This document shows, in pieces, positions 39,662-48,434 of a stretch of 64,000 bases of DNA. Numbering within the stretch: position 1 is the stretch's first letter; every line of letters begins with the position of its first letter. The notes beneath the pieces were generated by a model. That model saw only the letters and a list, made by a program, of their open reading frames with translations. It was not told where the DNA came from and made no database searches. Source of the stretch: Pseudomonas sp. RIT-PI-S (GTDB taxonomy: Bacteria > Pseudomonadota > Gammaproteobacteria > Pseudomonadales > Pseudomonadaceae); the NCBI RefSeq assembly GCF_025642975.1, contig NZ_JANZKJ010000018.1, forward strand, positions 1 to 64,000, read 5' to 3'. The translations under genes and the position numbers were made by a program.

Positions 39662-41056
39662 ATGCAAGATCTCCACAGCGAACGCATGAGCGGCGGCGAA
39701 ACCCGTGCCGCCGCCGGCCTGGCGCTGGTGTTCGCCTTTCGCATGCTGGGCATGTTCATGGTGTTGCCGGTGCTGGCCACCTATGGCATGGACCTGTCTG
39801 GCGCCACGCTGCCGCTGATTGGCCTGGCCATTGGCGCCTATGGCCTGACCCAGGCGGTGTTGCAGATCCCCTTCGGAATGATCTCCGATCGAGTGGGCCG
39901 CCTGCCGGTGATCTATGTAGGCCTGGTGATCTTCGCCATCGGCAGCCTCGTCGCTTCCCAGGCCGACAGCATCTGGGGCGTGATCTTCGGCCGTGTGCTG
40001 CAGGGGGCCGGAGCGATCTCCGCGGCGGTCATGGCGCTGCTCTCGGACCTGACCCGCGAGCAGCACCGCACCAAGGCCATGGCCATGATCGGCATGAGCA
40101 TCGGGCTGTCCTTTGCCGTCGCCATGGTCGTCGGCCCTTTGCTCACCCGTGCATTTGGGCTTAAAGGGTTGTTCTTCGCCACCGGGCTGCTGGCCCTGCT
40201 GGGCATGCTCATCGTCGCCTTCGTAGTGCCGCGTTCCACCCGGGTGCTACATCATCGCGAGTCCGGTGTGGCGCGCCAGGCCATCGGCCCAACCTTGCGC
40301 CACCCGGACCTGCTGCGCCTCGACGCGGGCATTTTCATCCTGCATGCCATCCTGATGTCGAGCTTCGTCGCCCTGCCGCTGGCGTATGTGCAGCGCGCGG
40401 GCCTGCCCAAGGAGCAGCACTGGTGGGTGTACCTCACCGCTTTGTTCGTTTCATTCTTTGCGATGGTCCCGTTCATTATCTACGGCGAAAAGAAGCGCAA
40501 AATGAAACGCGTGCTTCTGGGGGCCATCATCGTATTGGCGTTGGTCGAGCTGTACTTCTGGGCCTTCGCCCAAGGCCTTGCCGCCCTGGTGATCGGGACC
40601 GTAGTGTTCTTCACCGCATTCAACCTGCTTGAAGCCTCACTGCCGTCGCTGGTGAGCAAGGTCTCGCCAGCAGGGGGCAAGGGCACCGCCATGGGGGTTT
40701 ATTCCACCAGCCAGTTCCTGGGGGCGGCGCTGGGCGGGATCCTCGGTGGGTGGATGTTCGAGCATGGCGGCTTGAGTGGGGTCTTCCTGGGCTGCGCGGC
40801 ATTGCTCATGCTGTGGATAGCTATTGCTGTTAGTATGCGTGAACCACCTTATGTCACCAGCCTGCGCCTGCCGCTTTCGCCCGAATCGGTGCGTGATGTC
40901 GGGCTGAGCGAGCGGCTGATGGCCGTCCCAGGGGTGACAGACGCCGTGGTGGTGGCCGATGAGGCCGCTGTTTACATCAAACTGGATACGAAAATTTTGG
41001 ATCGTACTGCTTTAGACGCGTTGGTAAACCCGCGCCAGAGCACGTGCGACGCCTAG
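39662..41056 (+). CDS. MFS transporter, YajR-like with C-terminal YAM domain
   Basis: 464-aa inner-membrane transporter of the major facilitator superfamily. Twelve hydrophobic segments span about residues 15-395, with motif A (GMISDRVGR) at 72-80 in the loop between helices 2 and 3. About 65 residues after the last helix form a ferredoxin-like cytoplasmic domain (LMAVPGVTDAVVVADEAAV), as in E. coli YajR, whose drug-efflux-like substrate is not known. GAGG precedes the ATG. ssb follows after nine bases and may be co-transcribed, an arrangement also seen in other Pseudomonas (from memory). Confidence 0.88.
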   Translation: MQDLHSERMSGGETRAAAGLALVFAFRMLGMFMVLPVLATYGMDLSGATLPLIGLAIGAYGLTQAVLQIPFGMISDRVGRLPVIYVGLVIFAIGSLVASQADSIWGVIFGRVLQGAGAISAAVMALLSDLTREQHRTKAMAMIGMSIGLSFAVAMVVGPLLTRAFGLKGLFFATGLLALLGMLIVAFVVPRSTRVLHHRESGVARQAIGPTLRHPDLLRLDAGIFILHAILMSSFVALPLAYVQRAGLPKEQHWWVYLTALFVSFFAMVPFIIYGEKKRKMKRVLLGAIIVLALVELYFWAFAQGLAALVIGTVVFFTAFNLLEASLPSLVSKVSPAGGKGTAMGVYSTSQFLGAALGGILGGWMFEHGGLSGVFLGCAALLMLWIAIAVSMREPPYVTSLRLPLSPESVRDVGLSERLMAVPGVTDAVVVADEAAVYIKLDTKILDRTALDALVNPRQSTCDA

Positions 41057-41065
41057 GAGAACGTT

Positions 41066-41581
41066 ATGGCCCGCGGGGTTAACAAAGTCATACTGGTCGG
41101 CACTTGCGGTCAGGATCCTGAAGTACGCTACCTGCCCAACGGCAACGCGGTGACCAACCTGAGCCTGGCCACCAGCGAACAGTGGACCGACAAGCAAAGC
41201 GGCCAGAAGGTAGAACGCACCGAATGGCACCGCGTTTCCCTGTTCGGCAAGGTTGCGGAAATTGCCGGTGAATACCTGCGCAAAGGCTCGCAGGTTTACA
41301 TCGAAGGCAAGCTGCAGACCCGTGAGTGGGAAAAAGACGGCATCAAGCGTTACACCACGGAAATCATCGTTGACATGCAAGGCACCATGCAGTTGCTGGG
41401 CGGCCGGCCGCAAGGCGACCAGCAGGGCCAAGGCGGTGGCAACTACAACCAGCAAGCGCCTCGCCAGCAAGCGCCACGGCCACAGTCGCAGCCACAGCAG
41501 TCTCGCCCTGCGCCGCAGCAATCCGCGCCGCAGCAGCCGCCAGCTGATTTCGACAGCTTTGATGATGATATTCCGTTCTGA
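41066..41581 (+). CDS. ssb: Single-stranded DNA-binding protein
   Basis: 171-aa SSB. The OB fold covers about residues 1-110 (start MARGVNKVILVGTCGQDPEV), then a Gln/Pro/Ala-rich linker, then the acidic tip DFDSFDDDIPF that recruits replication and repair proteins. The tight spacing after the MFS gene suggests read-through from it. It marks the end of the conserved core; accessory DNA starts after its terminator. Confidence 0.97.
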   Translation: MARGVNKVILVGTCGQDPEVRYLPNGNAVTNLSLATSEQWTDKQSGQKVERTEWHRVSLFGKVAEIAGEYLRKGSQVYIEGKLQTREWEKDGIKRYTTEIIVDMQGTMQLLGGRPQGDQQGQGGGNYNQQAPRQQAPRPQSQPQQSRPAPQQSAPQQPPADFDSFDDDIPF

Positions 41582-41611
41582 GGTCCATCTTGCAGGTTTG
41601 AAGTTTGACCG

Positions 41612-41641
41612 AGCCCCCGCAATGCGGGGGCTTTGCGTTTT
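41612..41641 (+). terminator. Terminator of ssb
   Basis: AGCCCCCGC (41612-41620) pairs with GCGGGGGCT (41624-41632), loop AAT, followed by TTGCGTTTTT. Nearly the same hairpin as the str operon terminator at 20491. Confidence 0.88.
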
Positions 41642-41970
41642 TACAGCTGTTTAAAAGGGCTGGAATAATTCTTCTAATCAGGACGTAAGGGGTGGCGTTA
41701 CTTAATAAAGCCTTTGAAAGTTGTTTTGTGAAAATAAAGTTTCAACAAAGCTTATAAGAACTCACCACTCCTTATTGCCATTTTATACATCCGCATTCCT
41801 CTCCTGAGCTACAGTTCTCAGGCGCTTCTCGTCTGCACAGCCCGCAGATGTCGTCGGAGTGCATTGGAAAACAAACGCATAGACAATAACTTCAATGCAG
41901 GATGTTTTGCCTGACGCCGCTCTAACGCCTAACGCGTTGGGCGCGGCAAGCCAGGCCCAAGGAGAATGGA
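41642..41970. other. AT-rich intergenic region upstream of the RTX lipase-like gene
   Basis: No convincing gene lies in these 329 bases. Bases 41642-41800 are distinctly AT-rich compared with the GC-rich surroundings. A small inverted repeat, CCTGAG (41803-41808) and CTCAGG (41817-41822), lies about 150 bases before the next ATG and could be an operator. Several -10-like hexamers exist, none with a good -35. The AT-rich stretch could bind MvaT/H-NS-type silencers (inference). Confidence 0.5.
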
Positions 41971-43830
41971 ATGGCAATTTTCGATTACAAAGGGCAAGAC
42001 GCCCGCGCGCTTATCTCAGATGCCTGGAACCTCGCCACCTACACCAGCGGTGTCGCAACCGTGGGCGCACTCTACAACATACCTGGGGCGGTGCTGGGGG
42101 AGGGCAACGCCTTCTCTGTGCCTAAAGGCTGGCGTGAGATCAGCGCTACTGAGTTGAATGTTGATAAAACCCATCTGGACCTGACGGGAAGCTTCACTGG
42201 CGGGGATGTCGCCGGGGCTCAGGCCAGGGTATTTGGGCAATATGACGCCAACGGGCAACTCACCAAGTTGGCGTTTTCCCCTGCCGGGACCAATTCGTTG
42301 GTTGACCTGGCCGGTTGGCCCGCGATGATCGACAACTCCTACATCCACGGCTTCGATTATCTGCTGGAAGCCATCAAAAGCTACGCCACTGACCACCATT
42401 TGACCGGGAAGGACGTTTTGGTGACCGGCTATAGCCAGGGCGGTGCTGTAACCAACGGCATGTTCCTGGGCAAGGACACCCTGGCCGGCGGCTTCTTCAA
42501 AGACTCGGACTACTTCGGCATGGAGTCGCCCAAAGTCGGCAACGACAATGGCATCTTCAACTTCGGCTTCGAAAACGACATCGTGCACCGGCTTACGGGC
42601 GAACAAACCAACGTGGGCAGCGCGGTCATTGGTGCCCTGCATGGCACTGACACTAGCTACGCCTCCACCACGGACAACATCGTGTTGTTCGACACCCTTT
42701 ATGCACAGTCCGCCTGGCCCTACGGTCCGTTCTCCATCGCCAATCTCACGGGCTGGGCGGCGCATATCGAAGGCCTGTTCATCAACCCGATCCAAACCAT
42801 CGGCCAGTCAACGTTCTACAACTACATCGAGCGCGACAGCACGATCGTCATCAGTAACCTGGACCCGATCAGCCGTGGAGTTACCTGGGTGAGCGATAAA
42901 GCCAGCGCCACGTCCAACCACTACGGCGCGCCTGCATTCCTGCTCGGCACCGCCAGCGGCGACAAGCTGCAAGACGGCAGCCACGATGACTTCCTCGATG
43001 GGTTCGCCGGCGATGACAGCTTCAGGGTCAGCACCGGGACGGACATAGTCGCGGCCGGCACGGGCGACGACCAGGTCTTTCTCAAAGGTGCCGCTTCCAA
43101 CTACGAAGCGGTCAGGCTTAGTGACGGCACCTTGTTCCTCAATGACACCACCGGGCAATACGGGCTGAAGGAACTGCATGGCGTAGAGCACGTGGAGTTC
43201 GAAACGGCCCTGGCCACTGCCGCCGGCCAGTTGCCGCTGATCGGCGGCGTGCTCACCGGCGTAGGCCAATTGCTGACCCCGGCTTACACCGTGACCGACG
43301 GCAAGCTGGATTACGAAGGCTGGTTCGGCGCGGACAAGGCCTATGACAAAGCCCTTGAAGGCAGCGCATCGGGCGACACGTTGAACGGCACCAAGGGCCG
43401 CGATCTGATCTTCGGCCAGGCAGGCAACGATCATCTGTACGGCGGCGCCGGCAATGACCTGCTGCACGGGGGCGACGGCAACGACACACTGCTGGGCGCC
43501 AGTGGCGACGACCAGCTGTATGGCGGCGCCGGTGCCGATTCCCTGGTGGGTGGCCAAGGGAACGATCTGCTCAGTGGCGGGGTGGGCAGCGACGTGTTCA
43601 TTTTCGACCAGCCAGGCTTCGGCCACGATCGGATCACCGACTTCAACATTCATCAGAACGGTACGGACCTGCTGGTATTTTCCCGCTCCACCTTCGCTTC
43701 CACGGACGCGGTGATCCACGCCGCCAGCCTGCAGGGTAGCGATACCGTAATCCAGGCCGGCGACAGCAGCGTCACCCTGGTCGGTTTCAACCCTTCGCAC
43801 CTGAGTGCGGACATGATCAGCCTGGTGTAA
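41971..43830 (+). CDS. RTX-repeat lipase-like (family I.3) secreted protein
   Basis: 619-aa protein resembling family I.3 lipases and polyurethanases of Pseudomonas in length and layout. Start MAIFDYKGQDARAL is close to the MGVYDYK-type start of that family. The nucleophile elbow is GYSQGG with Ser155, where the family usually has GHSLGG. Two weak RTX segments lie near 325-370 and a solid block of glycine-rich nonapeptides (GGAGNDLLHG type) at about 464-545, which bind calcium. There is no N-terminal signal peptide and the C terminus ends DMISLV, so type I secretion is expected, but no ABC exporter is in the window. AAGGAG is six bases before the ATG. Substrate is unknown. Confidence 0.75.
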   Translation: MAIFDYKGQDARALISDAWNLATYTSGVATVGALYNIPGAVLGEGNAFSVPKGWREISATELNVDKTHLDLTGSFTGGDVAGAQARVFGQYDANGQLTKLAFSPAGTNSLVDLAGWPAMIDNSYIHGFDYLLEAIKSYATDHHLTGKDVLVTGYSQGGAVTNGMFLGKDTLAGGFFKDSDYFGMESPKVGNDNGIFNFGFENDIVHRLTGEQTNVGSAVIGALHGTDTSYASTTDNIVLFDTLYAQSAWPYGPFSIANLTGWAAHIEGLFINPIQTIGQSTFYNYIERDSTIVISNLDPISRGVTWVSDKASATSNHYGAPAFLLGTASGDKLQDGSHDDFLDGFAGDDSFRVSTGTDIVAAGTGDDQVFLKGAASNYEAVRLSDGTLFLNDTTGQYGLKELHGVEHVEFETALATAAGQLPLIGGVLTGVGQLLTPAYTVTDGKLDYEGWFGADKAYDKALEGSASGDTLNGTKGRDLIFGQAGNDHLYGGAGNDLLHGGDGNDTLLGASGDDQLYGGAGADSLVGGQGNDLLSGGVGSDVFIFDQPGFGHDRITDFNIHQNGTDLLVFSRSTFASTDAVIHAASLQGSDTVIQAGDSSVTLVGFNPSHLSADMISLV

Positions 43831-43836
43831 AAGCCG

Positions 43837-43907
43837 CCTGACCAAAAACCGCTGACCGCCCGGCGTTCAGCGGTGCCTGATTTACCGCTGGCCATCGCCT
43901 GGTCAGG
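43837..43907. terminator. Nested inverted repeats between convergent genes
   Basis: Outer arms CCTGACCA (43837-43844) and TGGTCAGG (43900-43907) enclose a hairpin ACCGCTGA (43848-43855)/TCAGCGGT (43867-43874). The position between the stops of the RTX gene and tssA suggests a bidirectional terminator, although T runs are short on both strands. Confidence 0.55.
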
Positions 43908-43942
43908 TCGTATCGGCCTTCTGCTTCGCAAGGCGGTTAGCG

Positions 43943-45043
43943 TCAGCGCTTGGCTTCCTGAGTGCCCAGCAACTCGCGGATGTTATCTACCACGCTGCTG
44001 TCTTTGATCACCTCGCTCAGCCAACCCTCGAGCGGCATGTTGCCCCACTTGATCGCGCGCTCGATCAGGTACGGCACCGGGCTGTGCGGTTCACTGTTCT
44101 TGAAAAATTGCGCCGCATTGGCCAGCAAGGTAAAGGCCTCTTCGCGGCTAGCGGGCGTAGTGCGCAGCGGAGCGGGCAGCGTGCCTTGGGCCGCCTGGAC
44201 CGCCTGGGCCGGCGCTGTGTCGGCGCTTGAGGATATGGCGCTGTCGCGGTCGGCCGCAGGGGCAGGCGTTGAGGTCGGCTCCAAGCCGCGTTCGCGCAGC
44301 AAGCGTTCGACCAGAAGGCCGGTGCGAAGAAGGATGTCAGCCAGTGCGGCAAAACTGGGCGCCTCGTTGCCGAACAACGCGTCCACCACGCCTTGCAACC
44401 GTTCGCAGGCCTTCAGGCAGGCACTGACTTCTGCCGCCTTCTGGCGAAGGTAATCGGAGTCCGTCAGCACCACTGAGCGCTGGAAGGTCTCGGCGTTGAT
44501 CTTGCCTTCGTCGAGGGCGGCCTGCATGGCCTTTGGGTTTTGCAATGCGAGGTTTTCCACATGGCGGGATTCCTCATAACGCAGCAAGCCGAAGTGTTGC
44601 CCTTGGGTAATGGGCAACTCACCCACGACCTCGGCCAGCGTAGTGTTCAGCCAGGCCAAGCGGGCCGTGCGCTCTTCGAGGCCGTCCTCGAGAGATGGAA
44701 ACAGGCCGGGCCAAAAAAGCTCCAGCAACTGTTCTACAAGGGTCAGGCCGAAGGTGATGCCGGTGAATTGATGCTTGTGCGCCAGCCCTTCGCTGAGCCA
44801 TGCGGCGAGCATCAGGTCCTTGCTTTGCCGGGCCAGGCCCTGGGCAGCCAGGGTAACGGTCAAGTCCCAGTCCGAGGCTTTCAGGTCGGTTTGCCAGTCG
44901 CCTTGGGTCAGGTAATGGAGGTCTGCTCGGCGGGCTTCCTTGATCTGGTCGAACAGGGTGGAAAAGCTCAGATCCTCGCCGGCTCCGCCCTCGATAGGCG
45001 CGGTCAATTCGGCCAGGGATAGGTCGTTGAGAAAGTCAGGCAT
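43943..45043 (-). CDS. tssA: T6SS cap/assembly protein TssA
   Basis: 366-aa protein with an ImpA-type N-terminal domain (about 8-110, LTAPIEGGAGEDLSFS and the helix around GLARQSKDLMLAAWLSEGL), an Ala/Pro-rich linker (about 255-300) and a conserved C terminus (SPVPYLIERAIKWG). TssA proteins prime the baseplate and coordinate polymerisation of tube and sheath. This C-terminal type resembles TssA1 of P. aeruginosa H1. It is last in the operon, separated from hcp by 172 bases with a strong hairpin. Confidence 0.88.
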   Translation of the reverse strand: MPDFLNDLSLAELTAPIEGGAGEDLSFSTLFDQIKEARRADLHYLTQGDWQTDLKASDWDLTVTLAAQGLARQSKDLMLAAWLSEGLAHKHQFTGITFGLTLVEQLLELFWPGLFPSLEDGLEERTARLAWLNTTLAEVVGELPITQGQHFGLLRYEESRHVENLALQNPKAMQAALDEGKINAETFQRSVVLTDSDYLRQKAAEVSACLKACERLQGVVDALFGNEAPSFAALADILLRTGLLVERLLRERGLEPTSTPAPAADRDSAISSSADTAPAQAVQAAQGTLPAPLRTTPASREEAFTLLANAAQFFKNSEPHSPVPYLIERAIKWGNMPLEGWLSEVIKDSSVVDNIRELLGTQEAKR

Positions 45044-45069
45044 AACGTGCTCTGCTCAGTAATGAAGAA

Positions 45070-45098
45070 CACCGTGCCCTCAAGAAAAGGGCACGGTG
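45070..45098 (-). terminator. Hairpin between hcp and tssA
   Basis: A perfect 11-bp stem (45070-45080 with 45088-45098), seven-base loop. On the minus strand it is followed by TTCTTCATT, a weak T tract, so it may terminate part of the transcripts after hcp or protect the hcp 3' end from decay. Confidence 0.6.
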
Positions 45099-45215
45099 CC
45101 GGTTGCGGGCTGCTGCTGCCGCCCGCGTTACACGGTGTACGGAACATGGCTGGGCGCGGTCAGCCGGTGTTCAGGCCTTTTGTTCCGCGCCCTCGCTCCG
45201 TACGCGCCGCAAGGC

Positions 45216-45734
45216 TTATGCAAAGACCTTGTTGGCGGTGCGGTCCCAGCCGCCGGTAACTTGGCCGCCACCTTGGCCATCGGTACGGCTTTGCTGGGTG
45301 TAGGTGGTTTTGATACGAGCGAAGTTGAAGCTGATTTCTTCGATCGGCAGGTCGCTGATGGCCTTGTCTTCGCCGGTCTGGTTGCCGCCCGCGATCGCCT
45401 TCACCGACGACACGATGACTTCTTCCATGTTGATGGTCAGGTAGGTCACCTTGTCGCCGCCCGCGCGGTTAACGTTCAGCTGCAGCTTGGCGATGTGAGT
45501 GCCTTTGCAGCACGCCTCAAACAGCTTGGCCGAGGCTTTGTCCACAGCCTTGCGAATGGTGAAGTCGCTCAGCGCAACGCGTTCGGAGGACGCGCCACCG
45601 GTGGAGCTGGCAGTAGCCGAGGTGGCTTGGGTAGCGCCGTACTCATAACCGAGCACTTCGATCCATCCTTTGTGTTTTTCGTCCAGAACTTCCCCTGGGA
45701 TGCCCTCGATTTGAATATAAGCGTCAAATGCCAT
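45216..45734 (-). CDS. hcp: T6SS inner tube protein Hcp
   Basis: 172-aa Hcp, the hexameric ring protein of the expelled tube and a chaperone for small effectors. Start MAFDAYIQIEGIPGE, the internal SDFTIRKAVDKASAKLFEAC and the end segment EISFNFARIKTTYT are typical. A very strong ribosome site (AAAGGAG) precedes the ATG, and hairpins lie both upstream and downstream, which fits higher expression than neighbours. No separate promoter was firmly identified in the 157-base upstream gap. Confidence 0.95.
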   Translation of the reverse strand: MAFDAYIQIEGIPGEVLDEKHKGWIEVLGYEYGATQATSATASSTGGASSERVALSDFTIRKAVDKASAKLFEACCKGTHIAKLQLNVNRAGGDKVTYLTINMEEVIVSSVKAIAGGNQTGEDKAISDLPIEEISFNFARIKTTYTQQSRTDGQGGGQVTGGWDRTANKVFA

Positions 45735-45891
45735 TTCTAACTTCTCCTTTTTTTCATTTAAAGGCGAGGGGCCTGTAACCGGCCGCCGCCTTCATTACGC
45801 CTTCTTGGGATCACCAAGAGAGGTTCGTTGCCGCGCCCTGGTCTTCTGTTCAGAAACACCCAAGCGCTGATTACTTGCCCTTGACGTGCGC

Positions 45892-48360
45892 TCAGTTGAG
45901 CGCGCGGACTTCAATTTCCACTCGCCGGTTAGGTTCCAGGCAGTCGATCAGCTGGGCCCTAGGCTGCTGCAGATCACACTGAACCAGCGGCTTCTCGCTG
46001 CCTTTGCCAATCGCCACCATCAGCTCGGCGGGCACGCCTTTGCCGGTCAGGTAGGTCTTGATGGTCTGTGCCCGCTGCCGGGAAACCTGCAAGTTGCCCT
46101 GGGGGTCGCCTAATTGGTCGGCATGCCCGGCGATGATGACTTTGCCGATGTTGGGGGTGTTGAGCAGCTTGCCGGCGATGGCGCTCAGCTGGTTCTGGCC
46201 CTCGGTTTTGAGGCTCTGGAAGTCGGCCCGGCCGAAGGCGAACAAGGTGTCCGATTCCAGCGTGATGGTCTCGATCGAGCGCAGCGACTGGCTCAATAAG
46301 CTGTCTATGTAATTGCGCGAGCTGGAGATCAAGAAAGCGTTGTCGACGATACGAGGCACATCCGTTTCGTGGATCTGCTCGCTGTAGAAGTCGATCTGTC
46401 GGCTGGCGAATTCGTAGTCCTGCCGCGCGTTCACGCTGCTCGCCACCTGGCGGGCAATCGCCGGGTACCAGTAGTCAGGCATCCTGGCTTTGAGAAACGC
46501 CGGGTCGGCCTGTTCGCGCTGGGCACGGGTGAGCATCACATAGGTGGCCAAGGTGGCCTTGCCGAAGTCAGCCACCGATTGGGCCCTGTTATCGGCCGGC
46601 AGTGCCTTGGGTTCCACGCTGTCCAAGCTGGTAACTGGCTGCAGGCCCTTGGCGGTGCGCTGGTACACCTTGATGGTGGGCAGCAAGGCAAGGGAGCGGG
46701 TGAGGTTGTCGGCCGTGGGCCGCAGCATTACCTGCTCGAGCCTGGCGAAATAGCGCTCACGCAATAGCGGCTCCACGGCGTGCCCTTGGTACAGCCCCAT
46801 GCGCAGCGTGAGCGGCACGCCGCCGTCATGGTGCTGGGCATAGTAGTGCGCGCTCCAGAAGCGCAGGCGGTCGAGGGTTTGCCAAGAGGTGTACTGACCC
46901 TTGGTGGCGCTGTCCGCGGTGGCGGCATCCGCCAGCTCGGTACGGATCGCCAGAAGGCTTTGCGTGTTGTTCCACCATGCCCAGCCCCATAGGCCGCACA
47001 ACACCAGCGCGGCAAGGCTGGCGCCGCCGATCCTCGCTGCCTTGCGCCGTTGCGCCTGGCGGTTGCAGGTGTATAGGCCTACCAGGTGCTGGTCGGCAAT
47101 GACCACCTTGCGCAACAGCCCACTGATGAACAACGGGCGAGGCTGGCCTGCGGCACTGCCCTGCGGTGGCTCGGTGGCCAGCGAGAAACGCTCGATGACT
47201 CCCTGCACATGCACGCCTGTTTCCGCGTGGTTACCGTCCAAGGCGCTGGTGAGATAGAAGCCACGCAGCAATTCCGCGCCCTGGTACGGGTTGGCTCGCA
47301 GCAGGGTGTCGACGAACCGCTGCAACCGAGGTTTGAGCGCTGACAGCTCCAGCGGCAGGCGGTAGAGGGCTGGATCTTGGCGAGTGGCCTGAATGTCCTG
47401 AAGCGCCAGCTTGTGCGCGGTCACTTGTTGCCAATAAGTGGCCAGCTCATCCATGGCCAGGCCGAAGCGCACGCTCCAGTCGGTGTGCTCATAGCCCTTG
47501 TGGGAGAACGTCTTGCCCAGTGCCTCGTCACGGGCAGCAGTGCTCAGTTGCCCATAGAAGGAAGCGAAGCCCGGTATCAGGTCGCACTTGGTGAACACCA
47601 GGTACACCGGCAGGCGCGCCTTGAGCACCGTTTGGGTTTCCTGAAGGCGCTCGCGCAGGCGCTTGGCGATACGGGCCTGTTCGTCTCCGCTGCGGTGCAA
47701 GATGTCCTCGATGCTCACGGCAACGATCAAGCCATTGAGCGGTTGCCGGGGGCGCTCCTGGCGCAGCAGTTGGAGCAGGCCTCGCCATTTGCCGGCGGCT
47801 TGCGGATCTTCCATATAGCGCCCGGCGGTATCGAGCAACACCGCCTCGGCGCTCAATAGCCAGTCACAGCTGCGCGTGCCGGTGGCCGCTTGTACCGGGG
47901 CGCGTTCGACGTAAGGAAAGTTAAGCCCGGACTGCGCCAGCAGGGTGCTTTTGCCTGCGCCCGGCTCACCCATCACCAGGTACCAAGGCAAGGCATAGAG
48001 CGCATCCCGGGGGCTTGAGCCACCGGGTGCCGTGCTGTGCAGCCGGGTGACAGCCTGCCGTAGCCGCTCGCGCAGCTCGCTGATCTCCTCGCGGTCCGCA
48101 ACACTGGCATTGAGCACCACTTGCTCGGCATCGCTATGCCGCAAGTGCTCCAGGCCAGGATGGCGAGACACGCCACGGTAAAGCAACAGCACATACCCCG
48201 CCGATAGCAGCAGGAACACGCCGACTCCGCTGAGCAAGCTGTTGAGCGAGCCAAACCCCAGGGCACGCCCCAGCCCCCATACCGCGAAGGTGGTCAGGAA
48301 AAAAACCGCCCCTAACAGGTACGGCTGATAGCGCAAGCAGTAGTACTTGACCTTGTTCAT
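45892..48360 (-). CDS. IcmF-like protein fused to an OmpA peptidoglycan-binding domain
   Basis: 822-aa protein. Two N-terminal membrane helices (about 13-32, 42-61) precede a GTPase-like cytoplasmic domain with Walker A GEPGAGKS (131-138), DTAG (177-180) and TKCD (257-260), as in TssM. A third membrane helix lies at about 445-463. The periplasmic part is shorter than in TssM and ends in an OmpA-type domain (about 700-822) with the peptidoglycan-contact motif GHADQLGD...NLQVSRQRA, Asp748 and Arg763. The neighbouring TssL has no such domain, so this protein probably anchors the membrane complex to the cell wall. It corresponds in position to the extra OmpA-domain gene of the P. putida K1-type cluster (from memory). 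No ribosome site precedes its ATG. Confidence 0.85.
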   Translation of the reverse strand: MNKVKYYCLRYQPYLLGAVFFLTTFAVWGLGRALGFGSLNSLLSGVGVFLLLSAGYVLLLYRGVSRHPGLEHLRHSDAEQVVLNASVADREEISELRERLRQAVTRLHSTAPGGSSPRDALYALPWYLVMGEPGAGKSTLLAQSGLNFPYVERAPVQAATGTRSCDWLLSAEAVLLDTAGRYMEDPQAAGKWRGLLQLLRQERPRQPLNGLIVAVSIEDILHRSGDEQARIAKRLRERLQETQTVLKARLPVYLVFTKCDLIPGFASFYGQLSTAARDEALGKTFSHKGYEHTDWSVRFGLAMDELATYWQQVTAHKLALQDIQATRQDPALYRLPLELSALKPRLQRFVDTLLRANPYQGAELLRGFYLTSALDGNHAETGVHVQGVIERFSLATEPPQGSAAGQPRPLFISGLLRKVVIADQHLVGLYTCNRQAQRRKAARIGGASLAALVLCGLWGWAWWNNTQSLLAIRTELADAATADSATKGQYTSWQTLDRLRFWSAHYYAQHHDGGVPLTLRMGLYQGHAVEPLLRERYFARLEQVMLRPTADNLTRSLALLPTIKVYQRTAKGLQPVTSLDSVEPKALPADNRAQSVADFGKATLATYVMLTRAQREQADPAFLKARMPDYWYPAIARQVASSVNARQDYEFASRQIDFYSEQIHETDVPRIVDNAFLISSSRNYIDSLLSQSLRSIETITLESDTLFAFGRADFQSLKTEGQNQLSAIAGKLLNTPNIGKVIIAGHADQLGDPQGNLQVSRQRAQTIKTYLTGKGVPAELMVAIGKGSEKPLVQCDLQQPRAQLIDCLEPNRRVEIEVRALN

Positions 48361-48434
48361 ACAGGCGTCACATCCGGTGCGTCGGCGCAGCGGCCGAGCA
48401 CCCCATCAAAAGTGCGGTCCATTTGTTGGCTCAC
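48357..48434 (-). CDS. Candidate 25-residue small ORF between tssM and the IcmF-OmpA gene
   Basis: Reads MSQQMDRTFDGV then LGRCADAPDVTPV. Its GTG start overlaps the tssM stop as GTGA and its stop overlaps the next ATG as ATGA, so it fills the gap exactly with four-base coupling at both ends. No good ribosome site precedes it; ribosomes leaving tssM could reinitiate here and be carried to the next gene. It may be a coupling leader, a microprotein or the remnant of a lost gene. No similarity is recognised. Confidence 0.4.
   Translation of the reverse strand: MSQQMDRTFDGVLGRCADAPDVTPV

Noticed and set aside
43369..43630. Tandem-looking DNA repeats with a 27-base period
   Set aside because: They encode the calcium-binding RTX nonapeptides of the lipase-like protein; there are no spacers as in a CRISPR array.
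45735..45891. Sigma54 promoter for hcp
   Set aside because: No TGGCAC-N5-TTGCA match was found on the minus strand in the gap.
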